Shown: positions 11,688 to 26,836, counted from the first letter of the stretch. The stretch is DNA of 64,000 bases from Bretschneidera sinensis (GCA_023935145.1 CM043701.1:71672817-71736816), one strand, 5' to 3'. Made by a program: numbers and translations. The notes: a model not told the origin generated them from the letters alone.

Positions 11688-12387
11688 GTAGCTCTAGATG
11701 AAACTAAAACTAGTTCCATTCAGTGATCGAACAAATAAGAAATAGAATACAGAGCTAATATTCTGTTCTTTTTTCTTGGTGAAGTATAGAAAACAATATT
11801 TTCAGCTAAACTACACTTCCACTAAACATCTTGAAAACTTGGGTGGTAATTGTTTAGAAATTTCAAATTTAAGTGTAATTACCACACAAGTTTCTAGAGT
11901 GCATAAAGGTAGATTTTTATAAAGTAGATGTTTTAGTAGTGTACCAATAGTGACTCTTTTTTTATTTGTTCTCTCTTAGAATTGTTAAAAGGAAAATTTA
12001 ATTATGATCCTGCAATGGGTAATATACAAAACTTCACTGCCTAGCTTCACAACAAATCTTGATTCTCAACATGTATTGATCAAGGTGAGCCCTAGTAAAA
12101 AGCTACACAATTTGTAGTTGCGGATACGTCTGATACAGATCTTGGTGGCCAACTAACAACTTTCTGTCAATATATACAATACAATTATACACTGTCAATA
12201 AAATTACAACTGGAATCACGTGTTTTTGTTTCTGTGTGGTTTATGGACAATAAACCAATCAAATTAGTGGATGAGGTCAATTTCAACCGAGTCTTGTGGA
12301 AGAAATCAAAATTAGTATTACCTTGAGTATTTCCTTATACTTGGATGCTTTATTGGAAGAAACCAAATCAACGAAAGGGAAACAAGG
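11688..12387. other. Convergent intergenic spacer between two 3' ends
   Basis: These 700 bp separate the stop of the heparanase-like gene (+) from the stop of the transporter gene (-). Both 3' UTRs and polyadenylation sites must lie here. I see AT-rich DNA with no conserved coding segment and no clear mobile element. Confidence 0.7.
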
Positions 12388-15300
12388 TTAATCTCGCTTG
12401 GAAAAGGTTTGGGGCTTACTGCTGGCAAACACCAACCATACGACCGTACCGGTCAAGTAGAAGAATATTGATGGTGCAAATAGAGACATCTACATAATAC
12501 AAAAGGGAACTATAAATTTTATACTTTGGTAAGTAGAATTAAATATTATCAAGCAGAGTGAAACATTTTTTTAACAGGAAAGAGAGCGGTGATATTAATT
12601 GATAATTAAATGAACATGATGTCAGGAAAGTGAAAGATATGCCAATACAAAAATCAAACTGAAGAGGCAATAACAGTGGTAACTTACACCCCATGAATGC
12701 GTTGAATCAAGGAGAAAACCAGTGAGGGCAACACCAACAATTCCAGGTACTGCTCCGACAGTGTTGGTAATACCCTGAGCAAAAGTTTTCAAGAAAACAC
12801 CAAACAATTTAATTCACTTATTCGATCAAATGTTTCTATATGCTGCAAATTTTAGATGACAAAGGGAAAAAATAAGGGAAATCCGTCACTCATAAGACAA
12901 AAATATAGGAAATTTACTGCATCCACAACCAGGCATGACCAAATTATTCGGTAAGTTGGCCAATGTTTTACACTGGATTCCAAATTTATGGCTTTGACCG
13001 AATCATTATTTACTCGGAAAAATCATAAAGCAAAAGTCACCAGTTTTTCGCCATTTCAACATATTATTTATCACGAGTGCATTACGTTAAGAAGCGTCAG
13101 CTAAAGAACAAGATTAAGGAATAAAAACACTATTGTGTATGGATGCAGACCACAAACTTTTTATGTCCCCCATTTAATGGAAATAAATTATTCTTCTCAA
13201 GAGGAACGCAACAAAATTTTCCCAGATTTCTATGTCATGAACAGTGGCATGGATTATACAAGAAACATAAACTGAGTTGGCCAGATATGGAGTCTCGGGT
13301 GCATGAATTAATCAGCAGCACTTTTGTGATTTGCAAGCCTACGTACCAGAAGTATACTTGCATATTCAGGCGATACATCCTGATGGGTACAGTAAAGTCC
13401 TGTATAATGGGGAAACAAAAAAGTAAAACAAGGAGGACAAAAGTTATTAGTTTACATCAAAAGGACAACAGGTCAAATCCAGTATTTTGATTATTTCCTA
13501 TACTTTAAGAGCAAATGCTGGATCTCCCACTACCTGACAAAGCAAAGCTTGAGAGGGCCAAGCCACTAGTGAGAATCCCTACTACTTCCCAAGGTGGCAA
13601 TCCTAGATCCAGAGAAGTTAGAGTCATGCAGACTGCAGGAGACAAAAAGGCAATTGTTTGGCAAATCTTTCGCACCTACATGTACAAAAACTAAGGTCCT
13701 CAGGGAAGTTTTGAGTTGATCAAAGTACACAACTTGATCTTCGTATTGAATATCATATATACTTCAAGCCAAGGAATGAAATATAAAGAAACAATAGCAC
13801 AATCAACAATACACTTGTCATGGCACAATTTTATTGAACAAACACCATGTCCAAAATGGCAATAGATATAGCAAAAGAATAAAATTGATTTAGATATTTG
13901 AAATTGAGCATGAATTTCATATCATATAAGTAAGAAGCTACAACTGAGGCAATAAACTGGACTTTCTGAGGACCTCATGATTAATAGGGAAGAAAAAAGA
14001 AACTAATAGGCGTCTTTCCATACCACGGTGGTTTCAACTCCATTGGCAATTAAGTTGTCAGCAATCTGTGATGCAATGCTAGTAACAAAAATTGAAGCCA
14101 GAGGAGGAAGGATGGAAACCTGAGCTTCAAAGGGATAATTAAATAAACACAGAGATCATTAGACCTTAATATAATTCTTAAACTGAAAACAAACAACCAT
14201 ATATATGATGTCCATGCAACTTTAAGATAAAATGCAGAACATCTTCTAAAATCATTGTGCCATTCATATACAGATATGATGCTGCAGTAACAATGGCAGG
14301 ACATTCGCATGTTCATTATCATTATTGATGCCTTTTTTTAGTTATTTTGCTATTTTCAATATGTAAGTTCGCACGGTCCAAGGAACTAACATGAAAAGCT
14401 ATGCACAGCAAATTCAACTGCCATTCTTGACTTTGAGCATTGAACTTTTAAATTTTCCTGATTAGTATCTTACAAGATTTTCCATAAAAGCCTACTTTCA
14501 CACAAATGACAATGAGCTAGATAAATCGGAACGCTTCAAACTTCTTCAGCTGGAAGGAACAAAATGGAGGACCTAATTCAGTCACCAATCTCAACTTCAT
14601 TGGAAGCTCCAAACAACAGAACTGCTTGTTATGTGTCAGAAGCAGATCTGGTACTTTCTTGCTGAATGTCCATTTTGTTAGAGGATGAGAGTGCAAATTT
14701 CGAAAGGCTTTGTCTCCTAAATAGCATCTAATGAAAACATATATTCGAGCTACATGGTACCTAAAACACTGTTCAAGAATCCTATATGGAATGATGAGAT
14801 TTCTTAAATGAATAAGTTTCATAATAATTTGTGGCCAATGTGGAGGCATGGAAGATACCAACTTTTCTTCCTAAAACTTTGAGAAGAGTTCCAACAGAAT
14901 TAAAAAAAAAAAAAAAAAAAAGAAAAGATTTTTCACACTTACCCATGCAGCTTCCGTCAAATTTAGATTCAGCTCCTCACTGCTGAGCATGTAAGATAGA
15001 ACTTAATTTCTCCATGATTAGAAGTATATAACAAGAAGAAAAAAAATTACTGCACCTCAGATGCTACATTTCATGTTGAGAATGATATGAGAATAAACAT
15101 CAATAAAGTTTTAGAAAAAAATACAAAGTAAGCCATTCCAGAACGAAATAAATATGAAGCAACTGAAATGTTATTTTCAGCAGGTAACAATACTTCTGTT
15201 TGTTAATCAAAATGAGCAAGTATTTGTTATAAAAAAGTGACATATTCAATTAGACTTAATTAGGGCCAACCATGTCTTGAAAGTGAAGTCAAACAGCTTG

Positions 15301-16697
15301 TACATGCATCATTATTTCCAAGAAATTAGTTCAGCTGGTGCACAATACATTATAATAGCTTCCTTTCATACAGATTATCTACCTTGTAAGAAGGTCAAGA
15401 ATACTGAATGCTCAACGAAAAAGATACTGAAGGAACTTGATAGCTTCACGAAAAAGTTTTGTCGACCTATTCTTGAAAATTCCCAAGTTACTTCCTTACT
15501 TTTTCGAAACACCAACTTATCTTCTTTTGACCAAATGAAATCCGTTAAAATCAGACAGAAGAGCGGAAGATACCGCATTATCCTCGTATAAAAACCTTTC
15601 ATCATTGATGACTTGGCATGACTGTTGACCAAATTCTTAGCACTTGATTGACGAAATTTTGGATGGAACAAGGTATGTATTCTTTACATATCAAAGTGTG
15701 AATACGACAAATGAGATAAGTTGGTGTTTTGAAAAGGTAGGGAAGTAAGTGTCCCGGACACCATACCTGAGGCAGCAAAATGTATTTATCCCTACTTTAA
15801 AAATAGCCATTGAAATAGTCAGCCACAAATGTACCTAAAATAAGTCGGAAGCCAGGATAGGCAAGTGTAGTGACCCCAACTTCCACAAAAATGAGCATAT
15901 ATCATTGCCCATACAGCTGGACTTTGGAAAAATGCCTTCCACGGTACATCCTGTAACCCAAGGGCAGTCTAATAAGAGACAACTCAAAAGTTCCTGTAAC
16001 TTTCTCAAAGCAATAACAATAGCAGCTACATTCAGTTTATACAAAATTGAGTCTATTAAACCATTTTCTTTTTGTTTTATGCATGGACAATCATGACCAT
16101 GTGAGGCAAAATAGCATAACTACTGACCAGTGACCACAATTTTCCTTAAGTCTTTATTTCAAACATAAATTATCTATGCAATGCTGAATTTTAGCATGCT
16201 TATTCAGAGATACCTATGTAAATAAATGAACTTTTGATGAAGCCTAAAATTCTCATCACTTGGCGTGGTTGCACAAATCCTTTTAGCCATTCAACTTTAA
16301 GATCATTCCCTTTGTAAAATCATAGGCCAACATCAAAAAAATTTGAAATACAGTTAAGGGAAGGCTCATTAAGGAAATGCTACCTAAATGCAACATTTGT
16401 TCCAAAAGAATCTAAAATCATGACTTCAATATTATTATTATCAAGTTTCTCCATAACCAATTGTCAAGTTCAATCACTTGAAAGTCCATCTTCTTTGGTG
16501 TCTCAGTATTCAGCAGTGAGTGCAAGCAATATAAAAATCAAGAAGTAATAATGATTTAGCAATCTGTACAGAAAGTTTCATACAACTCATCCAAGGCTGT
16601 GTGGGATCTAGGTGACCAATTCGCAAAGTGAATGCTGGAGCAAGAGTGTGAAAGCATGATCTTTCAAAGATTTAAAGAATGAGAGTGTCTTGAGAGC

Positions 16698-16739
<42 letters not shown>

Positions 16740-18405
16740 TTTATTATACAAATACATATAAAACACATGAAATTATTTAAATTAATGTAAAAAAAGTTTG
16801 AATTAATTATCTGTATGTTCATATGCTAATCAATTGTTAATTTTTTTAAGAAGATGAATGATTTAAATTTGATAAATTCTAAATTTAGAGAAAGCTGAGG
16901 AAGCCTTGGATCAATGGCTAAGGCTAAGGCCCTAGGTGTTTTTTTTATAAATAATTTTTTTATTAAAAAGCACCAAGATGGTGCAACTCAAAGCCCAAGG
17001 CTATTTACAATTAAGGAAATCCACCAAATATAGAAAATCATCATTATTTTTAAAAAAATATCTCTCTAAACAAAAAATTGAGAGTATTGAACCAACTATC
17101 TTTAATAATTCCGATAAGTCTCTCTACTACATCAAAAGCCCTTTGATTCTTTTCTCTCCAAACTATCCAAAAAATAGAATGCGGAATCAAAGACAAAGTG
17201 ATAGAGAACCATAGTTGGGATCATACTTATGTTATTTAGGAAACTATTTATGTTATTTTGGAAACTCTTATGTTATTTTGGGATTTTATTTACTTTCTAT
17301 TATGTGGGGTTTTGTTTCCAAATGTGTGTAGGGTTGATGCCTATATAAGCACATGCTTAATTTGATTTTAGAGAGACTAGAATTATGAATTGAAAATTGA
17401 TTATCCTATTGCTTTATCAGTTTGTTATTTCTCTTCTGTCCTAATTTCTTTTCTACCTAGTCTCTTTTTGTCTGTTGCTTCTCTATTGTTTATTCCTTTT
17501 TTTTTATTCTGCTTCTGTTTCTACCTATCTGTCCAGCATCACAAAGCCTTCTTGATCTTCTTAGATGCTCTCAACTCACTCCAAGCCCAAATTTCATTTT
17601 TCACGGAGCCTGTAACCACCCAAGACACTCCCATAATTCTATAAACCATCTCCCACAAACTTCTAGCTAAAGAGCACTCCATCAAAAGATAAAACACGGA
17701 CTCAGCACACTCCTTACAAATATAGAACCTATTAATAATCACTTTCTCCCTTCTTTGTAGATTGTCAAGAGTAAGAATTTTCTTCAATGAAGCCTCCCAC
17801 ACAAATATATATAGACACACACACACTTTCTTGGAAGCATGAGAGCACCAAATTACTTTCCAATGGAAATTGGAGTGACCATTCGAAAGGGCTCTATCAA
17901 GGAGGATTTTATAAAGATCTTTCACTTTAAACCATTTTCCGGGAAAAGTTCCCATCTCATCACATCCTCTCTACCTATCTCAATCCTAAAATTATATAAA
18001 GTTTCCAAAAACATCGCAATCTCTTCTATTTCCCAATCTTGAACATTACGGACAAAAAGCACAACTTAAGAGACCCCTTCATTAGTCAAAGAGTAACAAG
18101 AGATAACTCATGTTTCTTTATCTCTCACAATATTAAAAATGCCCAGAAACTTATCCTTTAAAAGAGTGTTCCCACACCAAATATCGAACCAAAATTGAGT
18201 TCTAACTCCATTACCCACCAATATCTCAACAAAGGGTCGGAAATCCTCCCACCCTTTCCAAATCCACTTCCATACCCCCACTCCTAAGGCCCTGGGTGTT
18301 AAAAATCTCAGGTTTAAGTGACGTGTGTGTTTTATCAATCAAAAGAAAAAAAATGTTAGAAATATTTTGAATTATATGTCGTACATACATAATATATATG
18401 TATAG

Positions 18406-18446
<41 letters not shown>

Positions 18447-21400
18447 AAAATGATAAACTCCCAAGACTCCCTCCTTAGTGTTCCCAAATAAAGAGGAGAA
18501 TTTTACCCAAGAACAAAACATTGGCAACAACTAGTATTAAATAAATGAATTTATTTTCATATATAATACATCTTAAACGTTATTCAAAGCCTTTCAATAC
18601 TAAATATGTTAGTTAACCAAATTGGTGGAGCTTGCACATATGCCCAAATGGGTTTAGGTTCGAACCCTCATCAAACACTTTTGCAGAAGTTTATTAATTT
18701 CCTGGACGAAAGGACACTACATGGTACAATTTCGACCACAAGTTACTGGAGCCAAAAAAACCGCGTATTAGTAAAGCTGTCGCTCTAAATCCGTAAATTC
18801 ACAACTTGTAGCGAATTGGGTGATGAATCATGGCACCTAGTGTGGGACCAAATGAAGTCAGTTTGTCTTGCTTGTCTTACTGTGTGCTGCTATGCCTATA
18901 TTTTGGCGAAAAGTGGGATTACATAAATGAAGCATTTTCCTATTTTTCAAGTAGGTCAAAAATGATATTATATTTGGAATTCATCACCAATTCGTATGTA
19001 TTCCACATTGAAATTAGAGCTCCACTTAATATACTGACTACTTATGCTAGATTTTGGGAAACAATAAGACTCTTTCAAATAGCTGAACAACCACACATTA
19101 GGATGCACAACCAAAACGATGTATAGCTCATAGTTACCAGGAACTAGGTACGCCTTGGTTCGCGTACGGGAACGACCCACCTCGTACACAGTACGTTGAG
19201 GGTAGACTTAAATGATTTATATCATGTATAAAATTAAGATATTAGATATATTTATGAGTACAATATAAATAGAACTGTATGCATAATAATATTTTAGAAT
19301 ATATTGGAGTTTTGAAAAAATAGTAAAATCAACAAACATAATTTAAAAATAAAGTATGAATATTCTCTTAAATCATTTCATGTGTCTAGAAATCTTTTTT
19401 TTTAAATTTTTTTAGTTAAGTCTCAATAAAATTTGGATTGCCAATTTTTGGGATCCGGTGCGCGAATGCACCACGAATAGGAACATAGGATCTGAATATC
19501 GGTTCTAAGGAGGGTATAAGGATCCCGGTAACTATGGTATAGCTTATTGCTTTATATGTTGTCATGTTTAATAATAACAGAACACTAATCTTCTATTCAG
19601 GAAAGTAAATTATGCATGTTGTTAAGCTGATACACAAACAAAAGTGTGGATCTTATCCAGCAGCACTCACACACGACTTGTCCCACAAACCCCAGCTATT
19701 TAAGAAAAAGCATGCGGTTGGTAGTCGATATTCATGCAAAGTGAACTCTACTGATTCAGCAGGCAAGATTTGACAATGTAGGGCTCTTCCATTTTGCAGA
19801 ATAACCAAATCTAATGATACTGTCCCAATACAACAGCAGCCAATTGGTATAGTACTACGTCAATGAATAATAAAATACTACTTTTCTTTTTCGTGAAAGT
19901 AAAATATACATGATGATAGGTGATAAGATGTAGCTCTTAATAAGAAGGATATGCTTTTGGCATGATCTTTGGTACGGGGATACTACATTGAAAGAAATTC
20001 CCAGATGGTTTTCTCCTGTAAGAGATCAGGATGTTTTGATTAGTTCTTCTGCTTCTTTGTCAAATGGAGAGGTGGTGTGGGATATACCCCTTTTGCCGAA
20101 TGCTGATGATTGAAACTCCAAAGTATGAGGAATTTCTTTAGAAAATTTACTAGGTGAGATCAGACTTCTAAAGTGAGGATAAGGCTAGAAAATAGTTAAA
20201 GGCAGGGGGGGATTTGAGGCTAAGTCGTACTACAAGGCCCTCCTTCATAATTTGCCTATGGAGGGTGAAATTGGACGAAATAGGTTTGAAAGAAACCAAT
20301 TGTAACAAGATTAAATACCCCATCTTTTCTGGCCAAAATCACCACCTTGGAAGACCATTCCAAGGATACAGGACCAAATCACCACCTTGGTAGGTCAAGC
20401 CAAGTATATATAACTATGACATTCTATAGGAATCTACCTAAAGAGAGAACAAAGAAATAGAGTAATACTACTCAATTCATTTTTCCAAAAATTATTTTTT
20501 ATTACAATTGAAACCCTAGAGGGGGTATTTATAATAGATTACAAGAGCATTTGTCTTGCAAGACAAGTAATCCCTAACCAATCAAAACTAATCCCCTTAT
20601 AGGAAACTCTAAAGCTCTTAAAATACTAAATAACATGAAATACTAGTGATGGGGTACAGAAAGGTATGGGAACAAAGTTGTAAATTTGTAATAATGAAAG
20701 AATTATATTTTAGTATGGGTCCTAGTATATAGTATTTGATTTTAAGATTTAATTTTTTAGAATAGGATTAGGATATAGTATTTGATTAGTTTTGAATTTC
20801 TTTATTTACAGTGTTGGCTTAGGATTAGGATTCCTAAAGATCTCTATATAAGAGATCCCTATGTTACTTTTCAAATAGTTTTGAAATGAATTAAATTTGT
20901 TGATATTGAGTATCAATTTCTTCTCAACCTCCATAGTAGCCTGGCTTCTCTTCCAATCTCCAAGGTAGCATGGCTCCAATCCCCAAGATAGCCTGATTTC
21001 TACTTCTTTATCCCTTCTTTTCTATCATGTTCTACATGAGTTTGATATCAGAGCCTAAAACAGTTCCCACAATCCATAACAATTCACTTACAAAACCAAA
21101 CCAAACACACTATCTGCCAAAACCAGCACCAGCCCATAACCAAACACAACCTAGGCCAAAACAGTCCACATAAAACCAGATTTGACCATTTTCTAGTGAC
21201 TGCCCGCCGACACTGCCATCACCAACCACCTCTCCCGCTAGTGCGGATCAAAACATGAGGTTTTTAGGTCACGCCACCACGTGCCGATCTTTTGACCGGA
21301 TAACGGTCAAAACCCACAAACACCGCCATACTTCATCGTCGCCAATCTCCCAAATTCGGCAACTTTTCCACCGAGCCGTCACCACCATCTTGGTCGCCGG

Positions 21401-24400
21401 CTTCAGGTGACCCTAACCCAAGGAGGCCAGCCCCAACCGCTGTCTAGGAGCGCCGTTAACGTCACCAACGTGCCTGTTCTGCCTCTATTTTCACACAGAG
21501 GAAACCCATTTGTCTTTAATTTCTTATACTGTTCTAATTCACCTCTCTTAACATAGGACAATCACTTAGTCTTTCTATTTTATTATATAGCGAAAAATAA
21601 GCAAAAATAAACAGAACAGTAGAAAAGTAGAAAAAAAAGAGGCGGTATCCAAAAAAAGGGAGCAGAAAAAAAAGAAAAAAAAGTTTTCATTTCCATGTTT
21701 TCTGTTTCTAATTTATTTAAATTAGAAATATGTGGTCTATTTTTGAGATTAACCAAACCACACTATGTCTTTCAAAGGTAACACAATCACCTCCTACATT
21801 ACTGCAAGCTGCACCAGACATGCCTTACGATGATGAACAAATGAATGAGGTTTTTCAGTTAATTGTGTCCTAGTTTGAAAATCTAGCTAACAGGATTTCA
21901 ATTCTTGAGACTGTTGCTAAGGTCAGATCATGTGTAGTGATGTTAGATCTTGAATGTGATGCTATGATTAATAGGATGTTTCAGCAATTCTTCAAGGCTA
22001 TAAGGGATTATCATCAAGAGAATGTGTTCTCATCTATGGAGACTATTATAACCCTTGTATTAGAAGAAAGTGAAGAAATTTCCCATGAGTTGCTCTCCAC
22101 AATCTTAGCTAGAGCTAAGAAGGACAATGTGGAAATTACACCTATAGCTTAGTTGGCATAGAGAGTTCTTGAAAACTGTGCTGCTAAGCTCAAACCATAC
22201 CTGATAGAAGATCAAGAGTTCTAGCCACAGCTCCTCCTTTACATATTGAGCAAGTTCATGAAAAGTTAGAAGACATAAGTGAGACAGTGGTTATGTAGGT
22301 TCCTAATGTTGATTTTATCCTGCCTATTTAGTTTGAAGCACCTACACAGTAGACATTCTTCGCAAAAAAATTTCTTTTTTTTCAAGATTTACGTGACTAT
22401 GCTTCATTTCTACAAGCATTCCAGTTATTGCTACTTTTTCACTTCAAAACTCGATGTTAAGTTTTTTCTAAGTGGTGAAGAAAGATGGGGTACAAAAGGG
22501 TATGAGGACAAAGTTGTAAATTTGTAATAATGAAATAATTATATTTTAGTATGGGTCCTAGCACATAGTATTTGATTAAGATTTAATTTCTTAGAACAGA
22601 ATTAGGATATAGTATTTGATCAGTTTTGAATTTCTTTATTTATAGTGTTGGCTTAGGATTAGGATTCCTAAAGATCTCTATATAAGAGATTCGTATGTTA
22701 ACTTTCGAAGAGTTTTGGAATGAATTAAATTTATTAATATTGAGTATCAATTTCTTCTCAACCTCCAAGTTAGCCTGGCTACTCTTTCAATCCTCAGGGT
22801 AGCCTGACTTCTTTTCCAATCCTTAAGGTAGCTTGGTTTCTATTTCTTTATTCCGTCTTTTCTATCTTGTTCTGCATCAACTAGATACTAAAAATACTAA
22901 ATAAACAAAACCCTAAAAATATGAGAACCATAATATTATCACCCGGTGCCTAAGGTATGTACAAATTTTCCTTCGAGAGACATTTGGAAAACACCTACAA
23001 AAGTTGCTTTTTTCTCGTCAGAGGCAACTTAGGGAGGATTTTGACCATCAACAATGGGGAAAAGTGTTAGTCAATCAGTGTTACCTTCGTAAGAAGAAGG
23101 CCGAGACTATCCATCACCTCTTGTTGTGGTTAATCTTGGATTGGACAATTGTGACGGATGGCTTATCGTGTTCTAGACCACTATTAAGTTATTGCCAGAT
23201 CCACTAGGTTCGGGTGGGATTCGAGCTTTTAAAGAAATTTGGAAAACTGTTGCATTGATCACTCTTCATATTTTGGATTGTTCGGTATGAAAGGAATAGG
23301 AGTGCTTTTGATGGAGAGGAAAGGTTGATTATCTCCCTTAATAAATGGGTGGTCCAATACCCTTAACTATGGCTTCTGTGGGAATTTTATTTTATTTTAT
23401 TTTTTTCAATGAGAAAAACTTATAAATTTTGGAATTATTGGCATGAAGAGGTTCCATTCCTTGGTGCCTTTTAATAGTAGTATTTACTTTTACAAACAAA
23501 AAAAGAGCACGATATGCAAACCATCATTTCTCCCACTAAATTGAATTGACAATTCAAATATGGTAACCATAGCTATCAAAATCAGTGCATAACACTTTTG
23601 AGCACCCAAAATTGTGCACATGGTGAAAAAAAGGTAAAACTAAGAAAAACACCATACCTTCAGTGAGCCACCCAACTCTTCCAGACTAGTTTTCCGAGAT
23701 TTCTTCAGATCGGTGGACCGAGATCCTGTCAGATTGAAACAAAGATTCTGATCATAACCACATCCAAAAGTTTCAAGAGCCTCCTATCAGGGTTCCTTTC
23801 AGTGCAACATCAGCTTTGGAGCTGATCATAGAAAGGCAGCAATGGCTGGTCTGGACACATGCTCTCTGTATAATGATAAGAAACTGACTCTTATTAGACT
23901 TTCACATACCAGTTGCCTATCTACCATGATTACACTGCTTTTCTTAATGACAGGCTCAATTGCAAGAAGTCTTACATAATGGACGAACCCTTAATTAAAA
24001 CAGTGAACTCTTTTGGTAGACATGATAAATCTGGATCATCCCATTTCCTCATTTTGACCCATTTTTTTAGTGAAAGAACCTAGTAGAGTCCATAGGAATA
24101 TTCAAGTCGGTAGATAAAGATGAGGAGATCAAGTATCACTTGACGAACTATGTTGAGAAAACTATGACACTCTGGAATTGGATAATACCCAAATAGTTGA
24201 AGGACGACTTGTGTCAAGTTAATAGTGATGCTGGTAGCGGCTGCAATGCTAGTAGAAGCAAAAGCTTATGTAGATGGAGAACCATAGAGTATAACTTGGC
24301 AAGTTGGAATTATAGTTTATTATGGATTTGTGTTATAAGGGTTTTGGTTAAAATTCGGGGATCATTAATTATTATGGATATCTTATTATGGTTTTGGTTT

Positions 24401-26773
24401 ATTTCCTGTTGTGTTTGGGATTGGTGCCTGTATAAGCATTTTTATTATGTTGGAATTATTTCATGCATTGATAATAGAAATTGGACTTGAAATATTTTCT
24501 CCCTACTGGTTCTGTCATTCTCTTCTCTTTTTCTGTTTATTCTCTTCTTGTATTTTGTTATCTCCTCCTAACTCTTCTCTAAGCTCCCTTATTTCTCTTC
24601 TTTCTCTTCTCTCTTTATCTATTTCTTCTTTTCTTGTTATTTTTCCTACATCATATGTATTAAACAAGGATCAAATACTGGGCCAAGGAGAGTACTAAGA
24701 AGCCTTATGAGCCATCTCATAATTCGCAAGAGTAGCGCAAGCATTCTCAGGTCAACAAATCAGGATTACATTTTTGTTTTTCTGTTAAAACCCACACACA
24801 CGCCTCGAACTCTTGTCCACGTAACCCCTGCCTCCTTAGTGGGCAGGGAAGTGTCCTTACCAATGCTCCAAAGCGGGCAGGACAGGACTAACTTTTTGTT
24901 AGAAATGCATTACAGAACTTGATGAACTTTCAAGATTTCAAGAATCAAGACTAAAAAGCCTTAAACTAATACTGAAAAACTAGTCGAGTTTTCATCTTCT
25001 ATATGAAAATAGAACAAGTTTTCTTTTCGAATGGAAAATAATGAAGGAAAGTAGAGATTGGGTGCTCACCTTCAATGGGTTCAGCAGCATTTGAAGATTG
25101 TCCTTCTTTAAAAAACTGGAACCCCAAAAACCTTCAATGTTTAAGGTAATAACATGAGTTAAAAACCAAACTTCTGTTGAATCATCATATTAACATTTAA
25201 AAAGAAAATACAGCTAAATTAAAACAAATGGAAAACCAAAGAGAATTTTCAGTAGTTAGACAGAGAAGCATGGTGGCAGCAAAGCAAGGGCTAATATCTT
25301 TCATATTTACATGAAAGAGATTTCTTTGCATATTGAATAAATGGAAATGTTTGGTGCCCAAAATCAGAAACAGCTAGTGCAATCATTTGAGAATTTAGTA
25401 ATAGTAACTCACCAGGCTACCCCGAGAAAGCCAAATATGTAAAATACAGATTCCCAACCAAAATTTTGGATAAGTGGAGGAGCAAAAAGAAGCCTGCAAA
25501 AATTTATTTGTTAGAATTGCTTAACAAATGAAACTTGAGCTGTCAGTTAACTCCAGTAATTTGAGCACAGTGCCTAGTACAAGCTACAGTTAAAATACCA
25601 TCAAACAAATGACGGGAGCTCACCTGTCCTGGTTTGGCTGGTATTGAAACAGTAATAACATATCACTAAAATAAGATTCTTAATGTATATTACAGTTTCA
25701 AGTCACTTTGAAATGAAGAAGAAGCAGAAAAGTTAATCATTAAATTAGGGCCTTTGGCATTCAAAGCAGATTGTATCACTGTGGAAGTGTAGAACTACAG
25801 GCAAAAGAAGTTATGAGGAATACTAGTGGATTTCAGTCAGTTTAAGAGGGTAGATTCTTATTCTCAACAACACTCCATGAACACAAAAACTTAAGTTTAT
25901 TTCTTTTGGTGTATGCTGCATCCCAGACTGTTTTACACTTAGCTCATTCTTGGTAATTCATTACTACCAAGATTAAATATTCAAGATAGCCAATTTTTAA
26001 AGCTATTTTTATGTGCATATCAAACCAAGTATCAAGTATTTACTTGAAGAAAAAGACACGTCCTTATCTACCTAACAACATATCACAGGAATACATACCC
26101 CATAACACTTCCAATACTCAATCCACCGAAGACAAATCCAACAGCCCGTGAGCGCTCTTCCAAAGGTATTGTCCTGCATGTAGTAACAGACATAACAAAT
26201 CAAGAAAGACAAAAATGAACCATTGTTGGTTCTTTGTTAGGACATGAACTACATCATAATTCATGTCATACTAGCAGCTTATGAGAGTGTCAATATCATA
26301 ATATCAGTTAATACAGTTGAAATCGAAACGCGTTATACTTTTCTAAACCTGTGTTCTATTAGATAGTACAAAGAAAATTCTTCAGCACATAAAATTTGAT
26401 GTTGAACAAGTAATTATCAGTTTAGGGGGATAAAGCTCTATAAGTGGATATGGGTGTGGGATACATCATTTCGTTCAAAGATAAAATTGTGATATTAGGT
26501 TAGTTCTCATATGGTTTGTATGTTATCTCACTGGACCATAACAAAACTAGGCTGATGACTAGTTTTTTAGATTTTCGGGGTCTTTTTACCTCTTATGTTA
26601 CAAAGCGAGATGTTTTAACGCAAATAGTTTTCCTTAGGCCTTGCTTCGTTTCTGGTTACATGTTTATCAGTAAGAAATGTGTTGCTAGCGGTCAAAAGTT
26701 GTTGCACACTTCAAGGGAGAGGTGCCAGCCAACAGAAAAATACGTAGAGGGGTGAACCCAGGATTTTTTTTTC

Positions 26774-26836
<63 letters not shown>

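Larger units (their letters stand above)
19950..23510 (+). mobile_element. LINE 3' fragment on + strand, split by nested LTR elements
   Basis: 19960-20280 encodes LWYGDTTLKEIPRWF, DVLISSSASLSNGEVVWD and GGFEAKSYYKALLHNL, the stretch before the zinc-binding tail of a plant LINE ORF2. The same strand resumes at about 22970 with FPSRDIWKTPTKVAFF and KAETIHHLLLWLILDW and ends in a T/A-rich tail with ccttttaatagtagta near 23475-23500. The sequence between about 20290 and 22965 is foreign: an LTR-like stretch plus the element at 20647-22879. Several stops show it is dead. Confidence 0.65.

Noticed and set aside
18612..18680. tRNA gene
   Set aside because: Only A- and B-box-like motifs are present; no acceptor stem or anticodon arm can be formed.
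24197..24922. Three short overlapping + strand frames in intron 7
   Set aside because: Hydrophobic, Ser/Leu-rich translations of CT-rich sequence; nothing conserved.
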